A stretch of DNA of 16,524 nucleotides from Thermoleophilia bacterium (GTDB taxonomy: Bacteria > Actinomycetota > Thermoleophilia > Gaiellales > SKUG01): positions 1 to 16,524 of the forward strand of contig JAOPYU010000061.1 of assembly GCA_025964455.1 (NCBI GenBank). The letters run 5' to 3'. The notes under the pieces are model-generated. The model was not told where the DNA came from, did not search any database, and saw nothing but the letters and a program-made list of their open reading frames with translations. Shown piece after piece: positions 6,327 to 13,423 of this stretch. A program made the position numbers and the translations under genes. Numbering within the stretch: the first letter of the stretch is position 1; every line of letters begins with the position of its first letter.

Positions 6327-6983
6327 ATGCGAACCGACCCCGACACCCGTCTCGAGCAGCTCCAGCTGTTCGACGAGCCCGCCGCCCCGGTGCCGGCTGT
6401 CTCCGTGCGCCGTCGCCGGCGCCGCATCCGGGGCCGTGCACGGATGGCCGTCACGATCCTCGGCCTGGGCGTCGCGACCGCCGGCATGGTGGCGGGCAGC
6501 TTCGCGGCGTGGACCGCGCAGACGACCAATCCCGGCAACTCAGTGAGCACCGGCACGCTCGGCATGACCAACGACAAGCCGGCGGCTTCGGTGTTCAGCG
6601 CGACGAACGTGGTCCCGAACCAGGTCGGCTCGAGCACCGTGAAGATCACCAATTCCGGCAACGTGCCGCTGTCGGTGAAGCTCACGCAGGACCAGCTCAG
6701 CGCCTCAGGCGTCGAAGCCAGCCTGCGCCTGTCGATCCACGACGACGCGCGCGACTACTGCTACTGGCCCACGACGGGCCCCGGCGCGTGCGCGACCCGC
6801 GGGGCGTGGGACGCCAGTGCCACGCTCGCGACGCTCGCCATCCCGAACTCCACCGGCGGCGCGCAGTGGGCCTCGAACGAGGCGCACACCTTCACGCTTT
6901 CCTGGGAGCTGCTGGCAAGCAGCCCGAACAGCGACCAGGGAAAGACCGGTTCCTTCCGCCTCGTGTGGAACGGCACCTCGTAA
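6327..6983 (+). CDS. TasA/camelysin-like secreted protein, SipW-type signal (subunit A)
   Basis: Protein of 218 residues. It has an unusual cytoplasmic N-terminal extension of about 39 residues with an RRRRRRIRGRAR stretch, a membrane segment at about 41-58, then GSFAAWTAQTTNPGNS followed by STGTL. This matches the pattern of SipW-dependent proteins (G-[TS]-[FWY]-A-x-[FW] ... N ... GTL), where the signal peptide is cut just before the aromatic residue. The mature part is Ser/Thr/Asn-rich and beta-like. Cys145 (in CYWP) and Cys155 (GACA) may form a disulfide. The end, SSPNSDQGKTGSFRLVWNGT, is nearly repeated in the protein encoded at 8271-8879. ATG 6327 is chosen because it precedes the conserved Arg-rich start; no strong ribosome binding site is seen. 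It probably forms an extracellular fibre or sheath. Confidence 0.8.
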   Translation: MRTDPDTRLEQLQLFDEPAAPVPAVSVRRRRRRIRGRARMAVTILGLGVATAGMVAGSFAAWTAQTTNPGNSVSTGTLGMTNDKPAASVFSATNVVPNQVGSSTVKITNSGNVPLSVKLTQDQLSASGVEASLRLSIHDDARDYCYWPTTGPGACATRGAWDASATLATLAIPNSTGGAQWASNEAHTFTLSWELLASSPNSDQGKTGSFRLVWNGTS

Positions 6984-6985
6984 GC

Positions 6986-7000
6986 GTCGGATCCTCCGAC
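6986..7000 (+). other. Intercistronic hairpin
   Basis: GTCGGA-TCC-TCCGAC is a perfect 6-bp stem three bases after the TAA of the first fibre gene and 27 bases before the next ATG. It has no T-run. It could stabilise or punctuate the mRNA and so set different amounts of the two subunits. Confidence 0.35.
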
Positions 7001-7011
7001 AACGCACACCC

Positions 7012-7020
7012 AGGGAAAGG
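7012..7020 (+). promoter_or_regulatory. Strong ribosome binding site for subunit B
   Basis: AGGGAAAGG lies 7 nt upstream of ATG 7028. It is the clearest ribosome binding site in the operon, suggesting that this protein is made in the largest amount. Confidence 0.7.
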
Positions 7021-7027
7021 CAACACC

Positions 7028-7570
7028 ATGGCAGCACGCAACATGAAGAAGGTCGCGGTCTCCGTCCTCGCGCTCGGCGCGGCGACGGCAGCGGTCGTGT
7101 TCGGCAGCTTCGCCGGATGGACGGCGCAGACCACCAACCCCGGCAACTCGATCACGACCGGGCAGCTCCTGCTCAACAACTCCAAGGACACGACCGCTGC
7201 GATCACCGTGACCGGCCTCAAGCCCGGCCAGTCCGGCTCCGACACCGTCGTGCTCTCCAACCCGGCTGGCGGCCTGCCGCTCGACCTGCACCTGACGCAG
7301 AGCTCGGTCTCGCAGACTGCCAGCAACTTCCTGAAGATCAACATCTTCGACGGGACGAGCTGCGTCTACCCGGCAGGCCCGGGTGCCTGCGCCGGCTACG
7401 CGGCGTTCGACGGCTCGGCGACGCTCAACGGTACGCCGGTCATCGGTTCGTTGGCCGCGCTCGGCTCGAAGACGTACACGATCGGCTACACGCTGGACAG
7501 TGCCAGTACGAATGCTGACATGAACAAGGTCAACACGTTCAACCTCACGTGGACCGGCACCCCGTCCTGA
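7028..7570 (+). CDS. TasA/camelysin-like secreted protein, SipW-type signal (subunit B)
   Basis: Protein of 180 residues, without the N-terminal extension of its neighbour. The signal peptide has MKK followed by a hydrophobic stretch at about 9-27, then GSFAGWTAQTTNPGNS (26-41) and TTGQL, almost identical to the preceding protein and fitting SipW-type processing. The mature part has Asn/Thr/Ser-rich, probably beta-sandwich sequence. The cysteine pair is Cys112 (CVYP) and Cys121 (GACAGYAAFDGSAT), placed as in the other relatives. With the best ribosome binding site and the most compact structure, it is the likely major fibre subunit. Alternatives within the same superfamily are a camelysin-like metalloprotease (no zinc motif seen) or an S-layer-type component. 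Confidence 0.85.
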   Translation: MAARNMKKVAVSVLALGAATAAVVFGSFAGWTAQTTNPGNSITTGQLLLNNSKDTTAAITVTGLKPGQSGSDTVVLSNPAGGLPLDLHLTQSSVSQTASNFLKINIFDGTSCVYPAGPGACAGYAAFDGSATLNGTPVIGSLAALGSKTYTIGYTLDSASTNADMNKVNTFNLTWTGTPS

Positions 7571-7590
7571 TCGACGGATGACCTGACGTG

Positions 7591-8274
7591 ATGCAGCCAG
7601 ACCCTGGACATGCGGCTGGGGCGCGGGCGGTTCGCCGCTCGCGCCCCCGGCCCGTGCGCATGCTCGGCAGGTTCGCCGGGCACGTCGCGCTGCTCGCATG
7701 CTGGGTGCTCGTTGCGGTGATGGCGGTCCTCACGTGGGGTCCGCATGCGACGCGCTACAAGACCGACATCATCGTCGGTCAGAGCATGGAACCGACGATC
7801 CCGCTGTACTCGGTGATCGTCGTCGAGCCGACCGATCCTGCCCGGATCGCCGTCGGCGATGTCATCACCTTCCAGCAGCCGGATTCGCCGGAGCGGAAGG
7901 TGACACACCGGGTGGTCAGAATCGGTCACCGCGGTGATGGTGCCCTCGCATTCAGCACCAAGGGCGACAACAACGACGTGCGTGACCCGTGGCGCGTCAC
8001 CTACGCCGATACCGGCTACGTCGTGCGGGCACATGCGCCGCACGTGGGCTGGCTGATGATCCAGGCCCAGACGCGATGGGCTCGGATCCTGCTCATCGCC
8101 CTACCCGTGCTCCTGCTGCTCGTCAGCTTCCTGCGCTGGGTATGGCGCGACGAGGAACTCGATGAGGACCCGAGCGCCGATGCCGGCGATCACGACGTTG
8201 AAGCCGATGCCGATGTCGATGATGAGCCCGCGTGGGACCTGCCGTCCTGGCCGCGCGACCGGAGCGCCGCATGA
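7591..8274 (+). CDS. sipW: SipW/archaeal-type signal peptidase I
   Basis: Protein of 227 residues (ATG 7591; a GTG lies directly before it). Membrane segments are at about 29-49 and 165-184, with the catalytic domain between them outside the cell. The nucleophile Ser65 is in GQSMEPTI. Box D has His106 in VTHRVV rather than the Lys of ordinary bacterial SPase I, which marks the S26B (SipW/ER/archaeal) type. TKGDNN (123-128) and Asp132 form the last conserved box. A strongly acidic cytoplasmic tail (187-217) follows the second membrane segment. It sits between its presumed substrates, 20 nt after subunit B, and its stop codon overlaps the next start (ATGA). It should cleave the signal peptides of the neighbouring SipW-type proteins. 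Confidence 0.92.
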   Translation: MQPDPGHAAGARAVRRSRPRPVRMLGRFAGHVALLACWVLVAVMAVLTWGPHATRYKTDIIVGQSMEPTIPLYSVIVVEPTDPARIAVGDVITFQQPDSPERKVTHRVVRIGHRGDGALAFSTKGDNNDVRDPWRVTYADTGYVVRAHAPHVGWLMIQAQTRWARILLIALPVLLLLVSFLRWVWRDEELDEDPSADAGDHDVEADADVDDEPAWDLPSWPRDRSAA

Positions 8275-8879
8275 GCGCCGGCATGCCACGCAGCGCCTAC
8301 TGGATCCTCGTGCTCGCAGGCGCCATGGTGTTGCTGGCAAGCGCCAACGCCGTGGCCTCGTCGGATCGGGGATTCGCGGGCCTGTTCGGGCGCGCCAAGG
8401 CGCCCAACGCCACCAACAAGATCTCCAACTCGCGGCAGGGCAAGGCCGTCCTGACCGTGAGGACGACCAAGCCGGGACTGACAGGTCGAGGGCGGGTCGT
8501 GCTCGCCAACGTGGGCGCCAAGCCGATCCGCAGGCTGCTCCTCACGCAGGACCAGGTCAAGCAGGGCGGCGTCGGGAAGGCGCTCCAGCTGCAGGTGTTC
8601 GACTCGACGACCAGGAAGTGCCTCTATCCGCGGCCGAAACTGCGACCGGTCCGCGTCGGAGTCGCGCCGCCGAAGGAACCGACCAGGTGCCTTGGCTGGG
8701 CCCCCTTCAACGCCGGCAAGGCGCTGCGTCGATTCAGCGTGCCCTCCCGCAAGGGAACGACATGGGCACGCGGCGAGAAGCACGCGATCGACGTGCGCTG
8801 GCGCCTCGACACGTCGTCGCCTAACACCGACCAGGGCCGCACCGCGACGTTCCGGCTGCTGTGGAACGCCACCGCATGA
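8271..8879 (+). CDS. Basic TasA-like secreted protein (subunit C)
   Basis: Protein of 202 residues, starting at an ATG that overlaps the sipW stop codon by 4 nt. A hydrophobic signal segment lies at about 9-29, ending ANAVA-SS, which looks more like a normal AxA cleavage site; the WTAQTTNPG motif of the neighbours is missing. The rest clearly matches subunit A: LLLTQDQVKQGGVGKALQLQVFD against VKLTQDQLSASGVEASLRLSIHD, CLYP with Cys117, a second Cys at 140, FNAG, and SSPNTDQGRTATFRLLWNAT at the C-terminus. Unlike A and B it is very rich in Lys and Arg. It may be a minor anchoring, nucleating or accessory subunit, comparable in role to TapA, but that is inference. Confidence 0.8.
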   Translation: MSAGMPRSAYWILVLAGAMVLLASANAVASSDRGFAGLFGRAKAPNATNKISNSRQGKAVLTVRTTKPGLTGRGRVVLANVGAKPIRRLLLTQDQVKQGGVGKALQLQVFDSTTRKCLYPRPKLRPVRVGVAPPKEPTRCLGWAPFNAGKALRRFSVPSRKGTTWARGEKHAIDVRWRLDTSSPNTDQGRTATFRLLWNATA

Positions 8880-10057
8880 CTCGCGAGGCTGACAGCCACG
8901 GGCGAGGTCCATCGCGCCGGGCGGCAACGCGAGCGCGGCGCGTTTCTGCCATCGCGTTCGTGATCCTCGTGTTGACTGCCGGCGTCGCGCTCGCGTGGAA
9001 CACCCTGAACCAGACCAATCCCGGGACCTCGGTGACGGCCGCGTCGCTCGGTACCCCCGGGAGCTTCACCGTCGCGACCACGAATTCGTGCCTGACCACC
9101 ACCCTGACATGGACGGCTGCCGCCAACGCCAACAGCTACCTGGTCGAGGTTCGTACGGCCAACGGCTCGTTCGCGACCGTACCGGGCGGGTCGAGCATCG
9201 GGAACGTCACGACCTTCACGGACACGGTCAACCGGTCCGGGACGAACCGGTCCTACACGTATCAGCTGACGCCGATGGTGAGCGGATCGGTGTGGACCGG
9301 GACATCGGCGACGTTCAAGATCGTGTGCGGAATCGGTGAGGTCAGCGACCTGGCGGCGACGAACGGCTGCACGAACACGCCCGTGACGCTGACGTGGTCG
9401 GCAGCGGGAGGCACCGCGACCCAGTACGACATCTGGCGAAGCATCAACGGCGCTGCCCCCCTCTCGGCGGCGCCGAACATCGCTGCGCTGACATGGAACG
9501 ACACGACCCGCGTGGTCGGCCAGTCCGTGACGTACTACGTCATCCCGAACAACGCCGGTGGGACCGACGGCAACATCTCCAACACGACGGCGGCCCTCGA
9601 CGTGGGCTTCTTCATCAAGTCGATCACCTACGGCAACGGTGGGGTCGCCGGGTCGGTCGACAACCTGGACACGGTCGACGTGCGCTTCAGCAAGACCACC
9701 AACGGCACGCTCCCGGGCGGCGTCGCGGCGAACTCGGTGTACATCAACAAGACGGGCGGTACGCATGGCGTGTGGTTCGCCTCGAGTGGCGGCTCGGTAG
9801 CCACGACCGGCATCGCCGGCCACATCGCCAACGCCAACCTGACCGGTACCGGGGCCAGCGGCGTGCACCTCGGCGCCGCGTCGTTCCCGACCCCGGACGT
9901 GTGGCACTGGGAGCGCGGCAGTGCGGCTGCGTCCGCTTTCGCTGCCCCAGCATGGGCCGCAAGTGCCGTGACCGTCGGGTCGCTCAGCCCGGTCCGCTGC
10001 AACAACGGGACCACCGGCCTGACCGCCACCGACCCGACCGAGTCCAGCTGGTTCTGA
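8876..10057 (+). CDS. Secreted FN3-domain protein with SipW-type N-terminus
   Basis: Protein of 393 residues; its ATG overlaps the previous stop by 4 nt. A basic N-terminus, a membrane segment at about 23-40, then WNTLNQTNPGTSVTAASLG (41-59) repeats the W...TNPG.S...G.L pattern of subunits A and B, so SipW may process it. Two fibronectin type III-like domains follow: about 60-152 (LTWTAAANANSYLVEVR) and 153-242 (LTWSAAGGTATQYDIWRS). A third beta-rich region at about 245-375 has the pattern NGG..GS.DN.DTV.VRFS seen in bacterial Ig-like adhesion modules. Cysteines lie at 72, 151, 165 and 375. It has no sorting signal or second membrane segment. It is probably an adhesive or tip component of the fibre. 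The gene ends one base before the convergent gene's stop codon. Confidence 0.8.
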   Translation: MTREADSHGRGPSRRAATRARRVSAIAFVILVLTAGVALAWNTLNQTNPGTSVTAASLGTPGSFTVATTNSCLTTTLTWTAAANANSYLVEVRTANGSFATVPGGSSIGNVTTFTDTVNRSGTNRSYTYQLTPMVSGSVWTGTSATFKIVCGIGEVSDLAATNGCTNTPVTLTWSAAGGTATQYDIWRSINGAAPLSAAPNIAALTWNDTTRVVGQSVTYYVIPNNAGGTDGNISNTTAALDVGFFIKSITYGNGGVAGSVDNLDTVDVRFSKTTNGTLPGGVAANSVYINKTGGTHGVWFASSGGSVATTGIAGHIANANLTGTGASGVHLGAASFPTPDVWHWERGSAAASAFAAPAWAASAVTVGSLSPVRCNNGTTGLTATDPTESSWF

Positions 10058-10058
10058 C

Positions 10059-10928
10059 CTAGCGGAAGATCGTGCCGGTGCCGAGCGTGGAGCCGACGCC
10101 CGCGCGCACCACGGTTCCGCGGACCAGGAACTCCTTGTTGGGCTCGAAGGGCCAGCGCCACCACGCGCTGTCGATCACGTCGATGCCGAGGCGGCCGAGC
10201 ATCAGGTGCGGATCGCAGGCGTCGTGCCGGAGCAATTTCGTCCAGCGCCAGAACGGATCCTCGAGCACCTCGTCCAGCGGGATCGGCTGGGTGTGGTCGC
10301 TCGCCCAGCACGCGACGTCGTGCACGTGCACCGCGTGGCCGCCCGGCGCGAGCGACGCCTGGATCCGCTGGACGAGCGCGTTGATGAGCGGCGGGTCGTA
10401 GCGGCGCATCAGCTCGTGCTGGGGCTCGCCATGCACGCCGAGGGCGATCAGCCCAGCGTGCAGCAGCTGCGTGTAGAGCATGTCGCCGACCACCAGGTCG
10501 TAGTCGCCAGCTCCGAGTGCGTCGTAGGGGAGGGGCAGTGCATCGGGCAGCTCCGAGCCGTCCCGCACGGTGGTGAGGACCAGGTCGGCGCTGCCGCCGG
10601 TCACGTCGTCCTCGAGCACCCGCACCCGCTCCCGGAGCCGATCGTCCATTCGCGCCGCGGCGCGGCCGGTCGACTCGAGGTCGAAGTCGATCAGGTCGAT
10701 GGATGCGGCCCGCTCGGCGAGGCGCACCAGGGGCACGTCGTCGCAGGATCCGGCTCCGACCAGCGCGACCCGACCCCCCTCGGGCAGCCGTGGCTCGATC
10801 AGTGACCAGAGCTCGTCGCGGACGCGTGCCCATCGCGCGAGCCGGAGCGGTTGGTGGAGCGAATTGTTGCGTGCGTTCGCCTCGAGCGCGATCGAGGCGG
10901 GCAGCTGCGTGTCGGCGCCGTCAGCCAT
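10059..10928 (-). CDS. Class I SAM-dependent methyltransferase-like protein
   Basis: Protein of 289 residues, probably cytoplasmic. A Rossmann-type SAM-binding motif I is visible as VALVGAGSCDDVPL (54-67), followed by an acidic strand end LIDFDLEST (79-87) and DYDLVVGDMLY, which fits motif IV. The stretch LAPGGHAVHVHDV resembles the post-IV LxPGG motif of methyltransferases. The substrate is not recognisable; the C-terminal third is Trp-rich (WWRWPFEPN). The ATG overlaps the end of the M48 protease gene by 8 nt, so the two are co-transcribed and probably translationally coupled. Confidence 0.75.
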   Translation of the reverse strand: MADGADTQLPASIALEANARNNSLHQPLRLARWARVRDELWSLIEPRLPEGGRVALVGAGSCDDVPLVRLAERAASIDLIDFDLESTGRAAARMDDRLRERVRVLEDDVTGGSADLVLTTVRDGSELPDALPLPYDALGAGDYDLVVGDMLYTQLLHAGLIALGVHGEPQHELMRRYDPPLINALVQRIQASLAPGGHAVHVHDVACWASDHTQPIPLDEVLEDPFWRWTKLLRHDACDPHLMLGRLGIDVIDSAWWRWPFEPNKEFLVRGTVVRAGVGSTLGTGTIFR

Positions 10929-11856
10929 CGATCGCGGGAAGGGTCGGCGCCGGATCGACCCCGCCGGTCATGGTGCGAAGGCGCGCGATGCGCTCCTCGA
11001 GCGGCGGGTGCGTGTCGAACAGGCCGCCGAGGCCCGAGCGCAGGCCGACGTGGTCGCGCAGCGGCGATTCGATGTACATGTGTGCCGTGGCGCGCGTGAC
11101 CTTGCGCAGCGGCGTGGTGTCGTCCGCGAGCTTCTGGAGCGCGGACGCGAGCCCGTCCGCGTCGCCCGCGATGTCGACCGCACTGGCATCGGCGAGGTAC
11201 TCGCGCCGACGCGAGAGCGACATCTGCAGCATCCCGGCGAGGATGGGGGCGAGGATCAGGACTGCGATGCCGGCGATGAGCTGGAGCGGATTGCCGCCGC
11301 CTTCGCGGCGCGATCCGGCACCGAACCAGGTGGCGCGCATGAGCAGGTCGCACAGCAGCACGATCGAGCCGGTGAGCACCGCGGCGATCGTCATGAGCTG
11401 GACATCGCGATTGCGCACGTGTGCGATTTCGTGGGCCATGACGCCCTCGAGCTCGCGCTGGTCGAGCAACTCGAGCAGGCCGGTCGTCGCGGCGACGTAC
11501 GCGGTCTCGAGGTTGCGCCCGGCGGCGAAGGCGTTGGGCGCCGGATCGTCGATCAGGTAGACGTCAGGGGTCTTGGCGAGGCCGGCTGCGATCGCCGCGT
11601 TGTCGACGGCGTTCCACAGCTCGCGGTGCTCCTGGCGCGTGATCGGCTTCGCGCCCGAGATGCTGGCGAGCATGGCGCCGCTGGAGCGGTACGCGAACAG
11701 TCCGTAGACGAGTGCCCCGGCCCCGAACAGCCCGGCCAGCGAGGGGTCGTAGGCGCCCGCGATGATCGCGACGATCACAAGGATCAGGACCCCGAACCCG
11801 AGCAGCACCACGAGGGTGCGCCAGCGATTCGCGCGGATCTGGTCGTGCACGGTCAT
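10921..11856 (-). CDS. htpX: HtpX-like M48 membrane metalloprotease
   Basis: Protein of 311 residues from ATG 11856, which has AGGA about 8 nt upstream. Membrane segments at about 14-34 and 38-56 precede the catalytic part; further segments are at about 154-176 and 191-211. The zinc motif HEIAH is at 142-146 and the third ligand Glu219 is in REYLADASAV. The FDTHPPLEERIARL motif near the C-terminus (280-293) is typical of the family. It should degrade misfolded or damaged membrane proteins. The frame is open upstream to 11994, but that part overlaps the divergent gene region and is not protein-like. An HtpX role is inferred from the size and motifs; other M48B proteases are possible. Confidence 0.88.
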   Translation of the reverse strand: MTVHDQIRANRWRTLVVLLGFGVLILVIVAIIAGAYDPSLAGLFGAGALVYGLFAYRSSGAMLASISGAKPITRQEHRELWNAVDNAAIAAGLAKTPDVYLIDDPAPNAFAAGRNLETAYVAATTGLLELLDQRELEGVMAHEIAHVRNRDVQLMTIAAVLTGSIVLLCDLLMRATWFGAGSRREGGGNPLQLIAGIAVLILAPILAGMLQMSLSRRREYLADASAVDIAGDADGLASALQKLADDTTPLRKVTRATAHMYIESPLRDHVGLRSGLGGLFDTHPPLEERIARLRTMTGGVDPAPTLPAIDG

Positions 11857-11941
11857 GTCCGTATCCTGTCGATGGTGGCCTCGTAGTGCCAGTCTGCGCG
11901 AATCAGCTCGCGCGAGGGCCGCGCCAGGCTGTACCGTGCGC

Positions 11942-11957
11942 GGACGCGCTCGCGTCC
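11942..11957 (+). repeat. Perfect inverted repeat before the first paralogue
   Basis: GGACGC-GCTC-GCGTCC ends 9 nt upstream of ATG 11967, where a ribosome binding site would be expected. It could be a repressor site in the divergent region or an mRNA hairpin limiting translation. TACCGT at about 11933-11938 just upstream resembles a -10 element. Confidence 0.35.
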
Positions 11958-11966
11958 ACCTGCTGC

Positions 11967-13349
11967 ATGCCCGCATTTCCGACATCCACCGCAATTCGCG
12001 ACCGCCTGATCGGCGGGGCCGGCCAGCTCGTCAACGAGCTGACCGGCAGGATGCCGCTCCCGTTCCGGTCGATGCCGCACGCGCCGCCAGGGGACATCTT
12101 CGAACCGCGGGGACCGATCCAGCGGATCGCGGCCAACTCGATCGACCGGGTCTTCTCCCCAGAGACGCGCGGCCCCCAGGAAGCGCGCGAGCACCGACCG
12201 CTGCTGGCGGAGACGCGCATCGTGGTGCCACCGGTGTCCGCGGGTGAGCCTGCGCCCTCCACGCGGATCGGATTCGAGGCGACCGCGCCGGGTGCCAACT
12301 GGGGTGCACGCGACCGCACGAGCGGCATGGTCGCGGTGTACGTCGACGGTGGCTATCACTCGACGGTGGTGGTGCATGCGGAACGCACCGCGCCCTACGC
12401 CGTGGCGCTCGGTGCGCTCGAGCCCGGCAGCCACGACATCGAGCTGCGAGCCGCGCTCGACGCGGCCCCGATGCGCCCGCTCGTGCACGACGTGGTGGCG
12501 ACACAGGTCGACGGGTCCCAGGCGCGCCTGGACCAGCTCGCGCCGATCGTGGAGCTGCGCGGCCCGGGCGCAGGCCGGATCGGCAGCATCTCCCACACGG
12601 ACGCCCCGCTGCTGCTCATCCCGGCGCTCACGTCGCGCCCCGATGGATCCAGTACGGTCGAGTACCGCGTGACGTTCTCGAACGAGGACGGTGGCACGAA
12701 CCCGGTCGGGCTGCTCGCCGAGTTCGGGCGCGGCGTCGACACCGAGCCGGTGCTGCGCGTCGATCTCGACCCCGCCGGTCGCGTGGTGGAGGAGTGGTAC
12801 CAGTCCCCGCTGCACGTGTGGCGGCGCTTCGACGGCGATCGCGTGGACGGACGCCCGCTCGTGCGCGTGAGCACTGCGAACAACCTGGTCAGCGCGCGCG
12901 TGCACGAGGACGGCGGCGAGCGGTGGAGCGATGCACCACTGCCCGCGATCGACGGCTCGCAGAGCGAGTTTCGCGCGATGCGCGCCAATCCGTGGACCTG
13001 GCAGCTCATGGCCAAGGAGCTGCTGCGCGAGCACAAGGCGATCCCCGGACGCCTGCATGACGGACGCCGGATGGGCGATCCACGCGGCTACGTCTACCTC
13101 GGCGACGTCAGCCAGGCGTCGTTCGGTGCGCTGCTCGTGTCGGGCGGCGCGGACGTGCGGCTCACCGACGGCCGCGTGGTCCGGGCACGAACGCTGCCGG
13201 GGCTGCTCGGCGAGGACTTCAACGAGACCGCGCTGGAGCTGCCGCTGGGCGTGGTCGGGGCGCAGGTTGCTGCAGTTGCGGTCCCCGACGCCGAGAGCGT
13301 CGTGCTCGGCGACGACCTGCTCCCGCGATTCGTCGGCATCCGCGCCTGA
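11967..13349 (+). CDS. Uncharacterised protein, tandem paralogue 1
   Basis: Protein of 460 residues; not recognised. No signal peptide or membrane segment is clear. Three blocks can be seen. Residues about 100-180 form a beta-rich module (MVAVYVDGGYHSTVVVH, then LGALEPGSHDIELR), resembling an Ig- or carbohydrate-binding-like fold. Residues about 213-310 contain FSNEDGGT, FGRGVDTE, YQSPLHVW and the phrase RPLVRVSTANNLVSA. Residues 370-455 contain DPRGYVYLGDVS, DGRVVRAR and ETALELP. All these blocks recur in the next gene. The conserved Asp/Glu/His/Asn residues in the middle block could bind metal or sugar, but this is not established. ATG 11967 is chosen because the preceding codons do not resemble the paralogue; there is no evident Shine-Dalgarno sequence. 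Confidence 0.7.
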   Translation: MPAFPTSTAIRDRLIGGAGQLVNELTGRMPLPFRSMPHAPPGDIFEPRGPIQRIAANSIDRVFSPETRGPQEAREHRPLLAETRIVVPPVSAGEPAPSTRIGFEATAPGANWGARDRTSGMVAVYVDGGYHSTVVVHAERTAPYAVALGALEPGSHDIELRAALDAAPMRPLVHDVVATQVDGSQARLDQLAPIVELRGPGAGRIGSISHTDAPLLLIPALTSRPDGSSTVEYRVTFSNEDGGTNPVGLLAEFGRGVDTEPVLRVDLDPAGRVVEEWYQSPLHVWRRFDGDRVDGRPLVRVSTANNLVSARVHEDGGERWSDAPLPAIDGSQSEFRAMRANPWTWQLMAKELLREHKAIPGRLHDGRRMGDPRGYVYLGDVSQASFGALLVSGGADVRLTDGRVVRARTLPGLLGEDFNETALELPLGVVGAQVAAVAVPDAESVVLGDDLLPRFVGIRA

Positions 13350-13423
13350 TCGGGCGCCCCTGCGCGTCGTCGCGCTCGCTCGACCACCTCACGCTCGAAT
13401 CGTGATCCGCCGATGCGCGGACC

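Noticed and set aside
8624..9907. Long minus-strand open frame opposite the FN3 protein
   Set aside because: It is Arg/Gly/His-rich shadow sequence without motifs, while the plus strand carries a signal peptide, FN3 patterns and overlapping starts.
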